A DNA stretch of 54,665 nucleotides from B16-G9 sp964400655 (GTDB lineage: Bacteria > Bacteroidota > Bacteroidia > Bacteroidales > F082). Of this stretch, positions 36,339 to 44,480 are shown piece by piece (within the stretch, counting starts at the first letter, position 1; every line of letters starts with the position of its first letter). The notes below the pieces were generated by a model that saw only the letters and a list, made by a program, of their open reading frames with translations, did not search any database and had not been told where the DNA came from. The position numbers and the translations under genes were made by a program. The stretch spans positions 1-54,665 of the forward strand of contig CAYNVN010000084.1 in NCBI GenBank assembly GCA_964400655.1, written 5' to 3'.

Positions 36339-37056
36339 TAAATTTTAGGATTTCCTTTAATCCCTGCATTACTATATTTGGGGTTGCAAAGATGCTATTT
36401 TTTAGCTTTTTATCAAAATATTTATAATCACCGCCACTTATAATAATTCTTAAATTTTTAAAGTGTTGTTCATAACTAACAATTATCCCCTGAACTTCAG
36501 CAACAACCCCGTTTAAAACACCCGACATAATTGAGCCTTCCGTAGTGTTTCCGATAAGAGGGGTGTCGTCAACTTTTGTAATTAACGGAAGTTTGTTCGT
36601 AAAAGTATTCAGTGCTTTAAATCGCATCATAATTCCCGGACTGATGCCTCCTCCATGATAAATTCCGTCTTTGGTAACCAAATCATAAGTAATGGAGGTT
36701 CCCGCATCAATTACCAATACGTTTTCTTCCGGAAATTGCTTTACGGCAGCAGCAACGGCTGCAATACGGTCTTTTCCCAATGTTTCGGGAGTAGCGTAAT
36801 TGTTTGTATAAGGTAACGGGGTTTTACCGTTTAACAACAGGTAGTAACAATGTTTGGTAAGCAGCTTGTCAATTTCATCGGGATAATCGCGAACAGATGA
36901 CAAAACCGTACTGCTTATTTCGGGATACTTTTTAATGATTTCGGTAATGTATTCTGTTTCAGGACTGTTTTTACGTTGAAACATTATCATTTTGTCATCA
37001 TCGTACACGGCAAATTTTACCGAAGTATTTCCGATGTCAATAACAAATCGCTGCAT
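36325..37056 (-). CDS. coaX: Type III pantothenate kinase
   Basis: CoaX phosphorylates pantothenate in the first step of coenzyme A synthesis. The 243-residue protein shows the ASKHA-fold motifs of the family: FVIDIGNTSVKFAVYDD at the N-terminus, TLGKDRIAAVAAA, LVIDAGTSITYD and GGGISPGIMMR. I prefer the ATG at 37056 over the in-frame start at 37077 because it places the first phosphate motif at residue 4, as in homologues, and because a -7 box overlaps the longer version. It begins the minus-strand envelope cluster. Confidence 0.93.
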   Translation of the reverse strand: MQRFVIDIGNTSVKFAVYDDDKMIMFQRKNSPETEYITEIIKKYPEISSTVLSSVRDYPDEIDKLLTKHCYYLLLNGKTPLPYTNNYATPETLGKDRIAAVAAAVKQFPEENVLVIDAGTSITYDLVTKDGIYHGGGISPGIMMRFKALNTFTNKLPLITKVDDTPLIGNTTEGSIMSGVLNGVVAEVQGIIVSYEQHFKNLRIIISGGDYKYFDKKLKNSIFATPNIVMQGLKEILKFNEDN

Positions 37057-37074
37057 ATTGAATGATTTAAACTG

Positions 37075-37082
37075 CAAATGTA
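37075..37082 (-). promoter_or_regulatory. -7 promoter element of the coaX operon
   Basis: TACATTTG on the minus strand fits TAnnTTTG and lies 18 bases before the chosen coaX ATG at 37056. Confidence 0.5.
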
Positions 37083-37121
37083 CGCCTCCTTAAAATACGG
37101 TTAAAGAAAATGTGATTTTTT

Positions 37122-37151
37122 TTTGGAGAATTAAAAAAATATATATCTTTG
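37122..37151 (+). promoter_or_regulatory. tRNA-Phe promoter
   Basis: TTTG at 37122-37125 and TATCTTTG at 37144-37151 are spaced by 18 bp, matching the Bacteroidota -33/-7 layout, and end 16 bases before the tRNA. Confidence 0.75.
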
Positions 37152-37167
37152 CGCCTCCAAAAACGAA

Positions 37168-37240
<73 letters not shown>

Positions 37241-37249
37241 CGCTTTTAT

Positions 37250-37283
37250 ACCCTGACGATTAATAATCGTCAGGGTTTTTTTA
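37250..37283 (+). terminator. Terminator after tRNA-Phe
   Basis: CCCTGACGAT and ATCGTCAGGG pair across a 4-base loop and are followed by seven T. It lies only about 30 bases before the nitroreductase ATG. Confidence 0.85.
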
Positions 37284-37312
37284 TTTTTACTACCGCAAAA
37301 ACCTGTAACCTC

Positions 37313-37858
37313 ATGGATTTATTAAAACTCATCGAAAAGCGTCAAAGCGACCGGAAATATATTGACAAGCCCGTTGAAAAAGAAAAACTAATGCGTTGCC
37401 TTGAGGCGGCACGTTTGGCACCTTCGGCAAGTAATTCGCAGCCATGGACATTTATTGTTGCCGACAACAATGATTTGGTTAAAAAGCTGGCAAAAGCAGC
37501 CCGCGGGCCATTGGGTAGTTTTAATAACTTTGTGAAACAGGCTCCTGTTATTGTTACCATTGTTTTGGAACGGCCGAAGGTAGTAACCGAAATGGGCATG
37601 AAGGTTAAAAACAAAGAGTGGCCGCTGATGGATATAGGTATTGCCGCCGAACATTTTTGTCTTCAGGCTGCCGAAGAGGGGCTGGGGAGCTGTATGCTGG
37701 GATGGTTTGATGAAAAGAGTGTTAAGGAATTATTAAATATTCCATTGGAAAAAACGGTGGCATTACTGATAACAACAGGTTATACTCCCGAAGGATACAA
37801 ACATCGGAAAAAGATTAGAAAATCGTTGGATAAAATGGTAAGGTGGAATGGGTATTAA
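37313..37858 (+). CDS. Nitroreductase-family FMN oxidoreductase
   Basis: A 181-residue protein of the nitroreductase fold, which binds FMN and reduces diverse electrophiles with NAD(P)H. Evidence: LLKLIEKRQSDRKY at the N-terminus (phosphate-binding Arg pair), LAPSASNSQPWTF, and a C-terminal GLGSCMLGWFDE plus ALLITTGYTPEG. Physiological substrate unknown. The frame opens upstream at 37211 inside the tRNA, but the ATG at 37313 gives the standard start. It has no visible promoter of its own between the tRNA terminator and the ATG, so it may depend on read-through. Confidence 0.88.
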   Translation: MDLLKLIEKRQSDRKYIDKPVEKEKLMRCLEAARLAPSASNSQPWTFIVADNNDLVKKLAKAARGPLGSFNNFVKQAPVIVTIVLERPKVVTEMGMKVKNKEWPLMDIGIAAEHFCLQAAEEGLGSCMLGWFDEKSVKELLNIPLEKTVALLITTGYTPEGYKHRKKIRKSLDKMVRWNGY

Positions 37859-37859
37859 C

Positions 37860-38340
37860 TGGTTGCTCGTTGCTGGTTGCTGGTTGCTGGTTGCTGCCTG
37901 CCCGAATGTTCTGACAAGAACAGGCGGGGTTGCTGGTTCCCCCCGCAAGCCTCATCGTCATTCCGATGCTTGTTGCCCCCCAGCATAGCCCGTCGTCATT
38001 CCGAAGGAGGCACGACTGAGGCCCGCCCGAACGTATCGTCCGGTACGGGCGGGAATCTCCCAGGCATCATCCTGCCTCTGTGGTAATAGGGAGTCTGGTC
38101 ATTCATAGTAGGGGATTTCTCGGTCGTTTCTCCCTCGAAATGACGGGGTAATATAAATGTACGACGTAGTTTTGGGTTTTTGTTTTTTAATATTGGGATT
38201 TACCCGCCTGCCGGCAGGGCAGGTTTGAAATTTGGTGCTTGATATTTGAAATTTACTCCAAGTACTCCAAACTTTAGGCACTCTAGGCACTCTAGGCACT
38301 CCAAACTTTAGCGCACTCCACACTCCCTATATCCCGTCTG
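37860..38340. repeat. Composite intergenic repeat, copy B (inverted relative to copy A)
   Basis: This block carries the same five modules as 12305-12860, in the same order but on the opposite strand: heptamers of the GGTTGCT type at 37860-37935, the CCTCCTTCGGAATGACG/CCTGGGAGAT pair at about 37999-38080, GGGGATTTCTCGG..TCGAAATGACG at about 38105-38143, ACGACGTAGTTTTGGG with a CCTGCCGGCAGGGCAGG hairpin at about 38155-38260, and ACTCTAGGC/CCAAACTTTAG repeats at 38262-38325. It sits between the 3' end of the nitroreductase gene and the promoter of the peroxiredoxin gene, the same placement relative to flanking genes as copy A. It encodes no convincing gene. Confidence 0.85.
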
Positions 38341-38380
38341 CAAATATAGACAAAAACTATGACATCATAAAAACAATTGA

Positions 38381-38412
38381 TTTGATTTATGATTTTATTC
38401 ACTCTATTTTTG
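38381..38412 (+). promoter_or_regulatory. Peroxiredoxin promoter
   Basis: TTTG at 38381-38384 and TATTTTTG at 38405-38412 with 20 bp between them are a full Bacteroidota promoter, 38 bases before the ATG. Confidence 0.8.
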
Positions 38413-38450
38413 CCCCATCAAATAAATTAATAAACCAAAACATTAAAACA

Positions 38451-39110
38451 ATGGAACAAGAATTAAACAACACAGTAAATCAGATGCCGCGTATCGGCGA
38501 TACAGCTCCCGATTTTGAAGCGGTAACCACCAAAGGAAACATCAGGTTATCGGAATATGCCAAAGACAAATGGATTATCCTGTTTTCGCATCCTGCCGAT
38601 TTTACACCGGTATGTACAACCGAAATGACGGGCTTTGCCCAAAGGAAACCTGAGTTTGACGCACTGAATACCGAACTCATCGGTTTGAGTATCGATAGCA
38701 TTCATGCGCACCTTGCATGGGTAAACAATGTAAGAGAAAATACCGGCGTATATTTTGATTTCCCAATCATTGCCGACATCGACATGAAGGTTTCAAAACT
38801 TTACGGAATGTTACAGCCCAACGAGAGTGAAACCGCTGCCGTAAGAGCAGTATTTTTTATAGACCCGAATAAAAAAATCAGACTGGTAATGTATTACCCG
38901 TTGAATGTGGGCCGTAACATGGACGAGATTTTACGTTCGCTGAAAGCATTGCAGGTTTCCGATAAAAACGGAGTTGCTTTACCGCTTAACTGGGTAGAAG
39001 GCGAAAAAGTTATTGTACCTCCGCCAAAAAATCTGGAGGAGATGCAAGAGCGTATTGATGGTGATTATGAAGAGAAAGTTGACTTTTACCTCGTAAAGAA
39101 AAGTTTGTAA
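38451..39110 (+). CDS. 1-Cys peroxiredoxin (Prx6 type)
   Basis: A thiol peroxidase that reduces hydrogen peroxide and organic peroxides. The 219-residue protein from the ATG at 38451 has the AhpC/TSA fold with the peroxidatic Cys55 in SHPADFTPVCTTEM, the GLSIDS segment and a long C-terminal domain (LNWVEGEKVIVPPP) typical of the Prx6 group. Cys55 is the only cysteine, so no intramolecular resolving Cys exists and reduction must come from an outside thiol. It has its own strong promoter and terminator, so it is a single-gene unit. Confidence 0.93.
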   Translation: MEQELNNTVNQMPRIGDTAPDFEAVTTKGNIRLSEYAKDKWIILFSHPADFTPVCTTEMTGFAQRKPEFDALNTELIGLSIDSIHAHLAWVNNVRENTGVYFDFPIIADIDMKVSKLYGMLQPNESETAAVRAVFFIDPNKKIRLVMYYPLNVGRNMDEILRSLKALQVSDKNGVALPLNWVEGEKVIVPPPKNLEEMQERIDGDYEEKVDFYLVKKSL

Positions 39111-39132
39111 ATTAATAGTTTTTCATACGCTT

Positions 39133-39166
39133 AAAAGCCACCCGGAATATTTCGGGTGGCTTTTTT
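39133..39166. terminator. Terminator between peroxiredoxin and glutamate decarboxylase
   Basis: AAAAGCCACCCG and CGGGTGGCTTTT pair across an 8-base loop, with T6 on the plus side and T4 on the minus side; strongest for the peroxiredoxin gene. Confidence 0.85.
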
Positions 39167-39175
39167 GTATGTAAT

Positions 39176-40567
39176 TTAACAGATATGTTTATGATGATGC
39201 CGGACCTGTTTTCTTTTGGTTTCCACTTTACACTGTTCGGCCAGTTCTTTGGTAAACCGTTTCATATCGTCAACCAGCATTTCAGCCATATCGCGGCTAA
39301 AGTTTTCTTTTACCACAATTCGCAGTACCTCTGTTTTTTCGGCATTTGGCGGCATGGTGTAAGCCGGAACTATCCAGCCTTTTTCTCGTAACTTATCAGA
39401 CAGCTGAAAAACGGTAAACTCGCTTTTGCGTTTTACTTCGAGTGCCAGTATGGGCAGCTTAATATCTTTGGTGATAAGTTTTAGGTTTCTGATTTTCTCA
39501 AGTTTGGAAGCAAGATATTGTGCATTTTCAAGGCTTTGTTTCATAATGGCCCGGTAACCTTTTTTCCCCAGTCGTATTAAGTTGTAATACTGGGCAATAA
39601 TCATGGCACTTCCTCTGGAAAAATTAAGAGTAAAGGTTGCCTCCTGACTTCCGAGGTAGTTTACATAAAAAATCAAATCTTCGGGCAAATCCGATTTGTC
39701 ACGCATAATAAGCCAGCCCACACCGGGATATACCAATCCGTATTTATGACCTGATATATTGATGGAGTGTACATGAGACAATCTGAAATCCCATTTGAAT
39801 TTCGGATAGAGAAACGGCAGGATAAATCCGCCGCTGGCACCGTCAACATGAATGGGAATGTGCCATCCTTTTTCTTTTTCAACCTCTTCGAGCATGGTGT
39901 TTATTTCCTGTACGGGATCAAGCTGGCCGGTAAAAGTGGTACCCATCACCACGCCCACGCAAATGGTGTTTTCATCAATTCGTTCTTTAACCTCTCCGGC
40001 GGTAATTACAAACCGCTCTTTCCGCATGGGAATAATGCGCATCTCCACGTCAAAATAACGGGCAAATTTTTCCCAAACAACGTGCACATCAGCTCCAACA
40101 ACCATATTGGGATTTTGAGCAGGTTTTCCTTCCGCTTCCCGTTTTTTCCTCCACGTCCATTTGTGCGCCAAAAGTCCTAACATAATGGCTTCGGATGATC
40201 CGAGGGTTGCGGTACCTACCGGCTCTTTGTCGGATGGTGCATGATAAAGCCTTGCCAGCATGTTAACCACCCGTTCCTGAATTTTTCCGGTTTGCGGATA
40301 CTCATCCTGGTCCACAAGATTTTTGTTCAGTGTTTCCAAAATAAGCTTTTCGGCCTGCGGCTCCATCCAGGTGGTTACAAACGATGCCAGATTTAATGAA
40401 GGGTTACCGTCAACATTCAATTCGTCATGAATAAGCTGATAAACCACATCGGCTTCCAAACCGTTGTCCGGAATTTTATAACGGGGAACGGGTTTGGTGA
40501 AAAACCGGTTGGCATAGGTGGTTGAAACAAGCGCCTCTTTTTCTCTCTTTTTGGTTTTTGATATCAT
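39176..40567 (-). CDS. gadB: Glutamate decarboxylase
   Basis: This PLP enzyme converts glutamate to GABA and CO2, consuming a proton. The 463-residue length is that of E. coli GadB. Motifs seen are GTATLGSSEAIMLG (about 118-131), HVDGASGGF (about 240-248), and the PLP lysine K275 in NISGHKYGLVYPG. The C-terminus ends in a His-rich tail (VRHHHKHIC); in E. coli GadB a C-terminal His closes the active site at neutral pH, and the tail here may act similarly (inference). No glutamate/GABA antiporter gene is adjacent, so acid resistance by this locus alone is unproven. Confidence 0.92.
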   Translation of the reverse strand: MISKTKKREKEALVSTTYANRFFTKPVPRYKIPDNGLEADVVYQLIHDELNVDGNPSLNLASFVTTWMEPQAEKLILETLNKNLVDQDEYPQTGKIQERVVNMLARLYHAPSDKEPVGTATLGSSEAIMLGLLAHKWTWRKKREAEGKPAQNPNMVVGADVHVVWEKFARYFDVEMRIIPMRKERFVITAGEVKERIDENTICVGVVMGTTFTGQLDPVQEINTMLEEVEKEKGWHIPIHVDGASGGFILPFLYPKFKWDFRLSHVHSINISGHKYGLVYPGVGWLIMRDKSDLPEDLIFYVNYLGSQEATFTLNFSRGSAMIIAQYYNLIRLGKKGYRAIMKQSLENAQYLASKLEKIRNLKLITKDIKLPILALEVKRKSEFTVFQLSDKLREKGWIVPAYTMPPNAEKTEVLRIVVKENFSRDMAEMLVDDMKRFTKELAEQCKVETKRKQVRHHHKHIC

Positions 40568-40701
40568 GGGAATTTATTTTTTAATTACAAGCTGATCTAA
40601 TGATTTATCTTTTTAGGTTAATGTTTGATATCGTTTGAAAAGGGTGGATAAATCATTGTAATTTGCTAACATCAAGTAAAATTAAATTTTATTTATGACA
40701 T

Positions 40702-40736
40702 AAAAAAATCCGCTGCATGTTACTGTCAGCGGATTT
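40702..40736 (-). terminator. Terminator of the glucosamine operon
   Basis: On the minus strand AAATCCGCTGAC and the complementary CAGCGGATTT form a stem followed by T7, about 50 bases after the nagB stop. Confidence 0.85.
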
Positions 40737-40784
40737 CAACTCAATTAACCAAAATTTGTTTATGAAAAAAATTTTAAACCATCG

Positions 40785-42701
40785 TTATTTCGATAAATCA
40801 TATTCCACAAAAAGCTCAATGGCTTCGTACTCGGCCATTCCGAGTTTGTCGTATTTTTTTGCGGTTTCGCGATTTCGTTCGATGGCGAAGCGCCAGATTT
40901 CCGTATCGTCGGAGCCCGGAAACATCACCTCTTTCTGGCTGGAGTGGCGGAAAATTGCCGACCGTTTTTTCTTTAACTCTTCGGGGCTTACCGGAACCGC
41001 CATTTCCACATCCGCAATATCCCACTCTTTCCATGTTCCGTGGTAAAGCCATGTGCGACAATTATTTACCCAGTCATCTCGTTTAACCACGTTCAGCGCC
41101 TTTACAATTGCGTCGAAACATTTTCTGTGAGTGCCGTGCGGGTCGGTCAGGTCGCCTGCAGTATAAATTTGATGCGGTTTTATACGGCGCATGGTTTCGG
41201 CCACTATGCTTATATCATCATCGGTTATTGATGCCTTTTTGATGGTGCCCGTTTCGTAGAACGGCATTCTCAAAAACCGGATATGCTCCTCGTCGATACC
41301 GAGAAAACGGCAGGCTGAGATGGCTTCCGACTGGCGAATATAGGTTTTAAGTTTTCTGGTTTCTTCACCGTCTATATCGCCTGTTTTTTTATTTTGTAAA
41401 TCATGGTGTACCGCTGCAAGGTCTATTTTGAAATTGCCGGCAACATTTTCGGTAAAATAGAGGTATTTGAAAACCATGTTATCGTCAACGGCAATATTCC
41501 CGGAGGTTTGATAGGCGATATAAACTTCATGATTTTGTTCCACCAGGCGGTTGATGGTTCCGCCCATTGCCAGCATGTCGTCGCCCGGATGCGGACTGAA
41601 AATAAGTACCCGTTTCGGATAGGGTTTGGCACGCTCGGGGCGTTGTGAATCATCGGCATTGGGTTTGCCGCCCGGCCATCCGGTGATGCTTTTTTGAAGC
41701 ATATTAAAAACCTTAAGGTTGATATCGTAAGCAGGGCCGTGCGAAACCACCATATCGCCAAGACTGTTGTCGCTGTAATCGCGGTTGGTAAGTTTAAGAA
41801 TCGGTTTTTCCAGCTTATGGCAAAGCCACAGGGTTGCTTTACGGATAAGTTTGTCGTTCCATTCAACATTGCGTACAAGCCAGGGTGTTTTAAACCGTAC
41901 CAAATCGGCGGCAGCCTCTTTATCCAAAACAATTTCGGTATTGGGATGTTGCTGCAGGTATGTTGCCGGTACCGAATCAACCACCGGGCCTTCAACGGCT
42001 TTTTGAATGATGGATGCCTTTTTTTCGCCCCAGGCAACCAAGACAATTTTTCGCGACTGCATAATGGTACCCACACCCATGGTAATGGCTTTGCGCGGAA
42101 CATTTTCTTCCGAATGAAAATCGCCTGCGGCATCGGCAATGGTTAACGAGTCGAGGGTTACCATGCGTGTTGGTGAGTTGATGCCCGAACCGGGCTCGTT
42201 AAAACCGATATGGCCGGTACGCCCGATGCCCAGTATTTGCAGGTCGATGCCACCGGCTTCTTTAATGGCTGTTTCGTATTGCTGACAAAACTCAAAAACC
42301 CTGCTTTCGTCCACCGTACCGTCGGGAATGTGAATGTTTTCTTCCGGCATGTCGATATGGTCGAACAGGTGCTCGTGCATAAAGTACCAGTAACTCTGTA
42401 CGTTATCGCGTTCGATGGGATAGTATTCATCCAGATTAAAGGAGACTACGTTTTTAAAGCTTAACCCCTCTTCTTTGTGCATACGTACCCACTCGCGATA
42501 GATACCTATGGGGCTGGAACCGGTTGCCAGTCCAAGGACAAAAGTTTCGCCCCGGCTGTTTTTGGCCTTTATCAGTTCGGCAATTTCCCGTGCAACTTTT
42601 ACCGAAGCGGTTCCGGCATCGTCATAAACACTGGTAAACAGTTTTTCATATTTTCGTTCAAGACGGTCAACTACTTCAAGGTTGGCTAATTGTTCTGTCA
42701 T
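40785..42701 (-). CDS. nagB: Glucosamine-6-phosphate deaminase fused to a PIG-L-like domain
   Basis: NagB converts glucosamine-6-phosphate to fructose-6-phosphate and ammonia. Residues 1 to about 300 are the deaminase: ATGSSPIGIY, Asp91 in FNLDEYYPI, and GRTGHIGFNEPGSG with His164 and Glu169. In E. coli NagB the position before GH is Asp141; here it is Thr162. Residues about 360-638 are a PIG-L/LmbE-like deacetylase fold, the long-NagB layout common in Bacteroidota. Its metal motif reads SPHPGDD (371-375): relative to MshB, His371, Asp374, His522 and His525 match the ligands and acid, but the general-base Asp is Gly373. It ends the five-gene operon, 2 bases after the upstream ROK gene. Confidence 0.93.
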   Translation of the reverse strand: MTEQLANLEVVDRLERKYEKLFTSVYDDAGTASVKVAREIAELIKAKNSRGETFVLGLATGSSPIGIYREWVRMHKEEGLSFKNVVSFNLDEYYPIERDNVQSYWYFMHEHLFDHIDMPEENIHIPDGTVDESRVFEFCQQYETAIKEAGGIDLQILGIGRTGHIGFNEPGSGINSPTRMVTLDSLTIADAAGDFHSEENVPRKAITMGVGTIMQSRKIVLVAWGEKKASIIQKAVEGPVVDSVPATYLQQHPNTEIVLDKEAAADLVRFKTPWLVRNVEWNDKLIRKATLWLCHKLEKPILKLTNRDYSDNSLGDMVVSHGPAYDINLKVFNMLQKSITGWPGGKPNADDSQRPERAKPYPKRVLIFSPHPGDDMLAMGGTINRLVEQNHEVYIAYQTSGNIAVDDNMVFKYLYFTENVAGNFKIDLAAVHHDLQNKKTGDIDGEETRKLKTYIRQSEAISACRFLGIDEEHIRFLRMPFYETGTIKKASITDDDISIVAETMRRIKPHQIYTAGDLTDPHGTHRKCFDAIVKALNVVKRDDWVNNCRTWLYHGTWKEWDIADVEMAVPVSPEELKKKRSAIFRHSSQKEVMFPGSDDTEIWRFAIERNRETAKKYDKLGMAEYEAIELFVEYDLSK

Positions 42702-42703
42702 TT

Positions 42704-43567
42704 TTATTTTTTTAAACTTTGGTTTTGTGCATCAAAATATAGTGCTGCCGCACCAAGCACGGCAATATCTTCCTGTCCCGATTCAACGATCTTTAATTTT
42801 CCCAGCGCATGTTTGTAAGGGAAGGTGTTTATTTTATCCCACATCCCTTTTTCGAACCACCGGAATGCTTTGGACAGCGGGCCGCCGATAACGATCATTT
42901 CGGGATCGACGGTAAAAAGAATGGTTTTTATGAGGTTTCCCAAATCGTTGCCGTAGTGTTCAAAAATGGCGCGGGCAATTTTATCTTTTTTGTTGGCACG
43001 ATTTAAAAAGGTGTAGGCCGAAACGCCGTATTTATAATCAAAATAGGCATCGTTCAAGTAGTATTCGTAATTAAAATCGCGAAAAGGAATTTCGCCAAAT
43101 TCGCCGGCTCCGCAGTTGGTTCCCGAATAGAGGTGTCCTTTAAAAATCACTCCTGCTCCCACGCCTGACCCGAGAATCAGCCCCACGCTGTTTTCGATGC
43201 CTTTTGTTTTTCCGAAATACATTTCGCCGATGGCAAAACAGTTGGCATCGTTGTTAACATAAACCTCAAGTCCGAATTGGTTGGTCAGCAGCTCTTTTAT
43301 ATGAACCTCGCGCCACGAAGGGATGTTCATCACACGATAGACTATACCTTTTTCAACATCTACCAGGCTGGGAACGCCTATACCGATTCCGGCAACTTCA
43401 TCATCTTTAACTTCGTTTATGATATCAAAAACTTCGGCAATTATCTCATCTTCGGGTGCTTTATTGTTAATTTTACGGGTAATGCTTTTTTCGATGATTC
43501 CGTTTTTTACCTTTCCGGCTATTAAAGTTTTCCCTCCGATTGAAACTCCGACAACTGCTTTTTTCAT
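42704..43567 (-). CDS. ROK-family protein, divergent (second copy)
   Basis: A 287-residue ROK (repressor, ORF, kinase) protein, probably a sugar kinase or kinase-derived protein of glucosamine metabolism. Family marks: GIGIGVPSLVD, the catalytic Asp in VNNDANCFAIGE, and LILGSGVGAGVI. Two departures are visible. The N-terminal phosphate motif reads GVSIGGKT, with Ser9 where ROK kinases have Asp (compare GVDLGGTK in the neighbour). The usual GH and CxCGxxGC zinc segment is replaced by NCGAGEFGEIPF. It may be a weak or regulatory member. It lies 20 bases after its paralogue and 2 bases before nagB. Confidence 0.83.
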   Translation of the reverse strand: MKKAVVGVSIGGKTLIAGKVKNGIIEKSITRKINNKAPEDEIIAEVFDIINEVKDDEVAGIGIGVPSLVDVEKGIVYRVMNIPSWREVHIKELLTNQFGLEVYVNNDANCFAIGEMYFGKTKGIENSVGLILGSGVGAGVIFKGHLYSGTNCGAGEFGEIPFRDFNYEYYLNDAYFDYKYGVSAYTFLNRANKKDKIARAIFEHYGNDLGNLIKTILFTVDPEMIVIGGPLSKAFRWFEKGMWDKINTFPYKHALGKLKIVESGQEDIAVLGAAALYFDAQNQSLKK

Positions 43568-43587
43568 AGTCTTATGGTTTTGGTTGT

Positions 43588-44478
43588 TTACATTATATTC
43601 TCTTCCGTCACTTTACGCGATGTTCTGTCGAGATAAAGAGAAGCGGCACCTAATATAGCGATGTTTTTAACATCTGAGAAGATAACATCAAAATCGCGCA
43701 ATGCCCTGGGGAAGGGAAAATCCAACAACGATTTCCACATGCTGGTTTCAAAATATTTACCGGCTTTGGCTACCGATCCGCCGATGATTACTTTTTTGGG
43801 GTCAACCGACAGTTTGATGGTTTTAATGGCATTGGCAAGGTGTGTTCCAAACTCTTCAAATGCTTTTAACGCCAGTTTATCACCCTCCGAAGCAGCCTGA
43901 GCCAGCTCTTCTCCTTTAAAACCATATTTTTTTACAAAGAATTTTCCGCTGCAGTAATCTTCGTAAATGGAGTCGAGGTAGGGGATGTTTCCAAATTCTC
44001 CCGAGCTGCAGTGGGCATCCGACATTAAAAAACCCTCTTTAATGATACCGCCGCCCATTCCGGTTCCGAGGGTCAGTCCCACAAAGTCATCAACTCCTTT
44101 TCCGCGGCCGAAACGTGCTTCGCCCAGCGCAAAGCAGTTGGCATCGTTATCAAGATAAACGGGAACTCCAAAGCGGTTTTCCAAAATATTTTTCAGATGA
44201 ACTTCCTTCCATGAGGGGATGTTTTGAACATCGTTTACAATACCCTCATTTCGATCAACCAGTCCCGGAATGCCGATGCCGATGCCCGAAACACGGTCGT
44301 CGAACAGTTGACCGATTACCTCTTCCACTACGTTAATAATGTCGCGCGGGTCATCGCTTTTTGCAGGGATAAGTTTATATACAATGTCGCCCGGTTCGTT
44401 GTTGTCAATTCTGCCGGCTGCAACCTTGGTTCCGCCAAGGTCAACACCTATTAAAGCTCCGTTATCTGTCAGTATCAT
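43588..44478 (-). CDS. ROK-family sugar kinase (first copy)
   Basis: A 296-residue ROK protein with an intact ATP motif (GVDLGGTKVAAG, Asp13), IGIGIPGLVD, the catalytic Asp in LDNDANCFALGE and LTLGTGMGGGI. Like its neighbour it lacks the CxCGxxGC zinc motif, having HCSSGEFGNIPY instead. It shares the IPSW(K/R)EVH(L/I)K segment with the downstream copy, so the pair arose by tandem duplication. By context it is the best candidate for the glucosamine (or GlcNAc) kinase supplying NagB. The gene starts 2 bases after the permease stop. Confidence 0.87.
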   Translation of the reverse strand: MILTDNGALIGVDLGGTKVAAGRIDNNEPGDIVYKLIPAKSDDPRDIINVVEEVIGQLFDDRVSGIGIGIPGLVDRNEGIVNDVQNIPSWKEVHLKNILENRFGVPVYLDNDANCFALGEARFGRGKGVDDFVGLTLGTGMGGGIIKEGFLMSDAHCSSGEFGNIPYLDSIYEDYCSGKFFVKKYGFKGEELAQAASEGDKLALKAFEEFGTHLANAIKTIKLSVDPKKVIIGGSVAKAGKYFETSMWKSLLDFPFPRALRDFDVIFSDVKNIAILGAASLYLDRTSRKVTEENIM

Positions 44479-44480
44479 TT

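Noticed and set aside
41423..42139. 238-codon minus-strand frame
   Set aside because: It is a shadow of nagB in another frame, with no recognisable domain.
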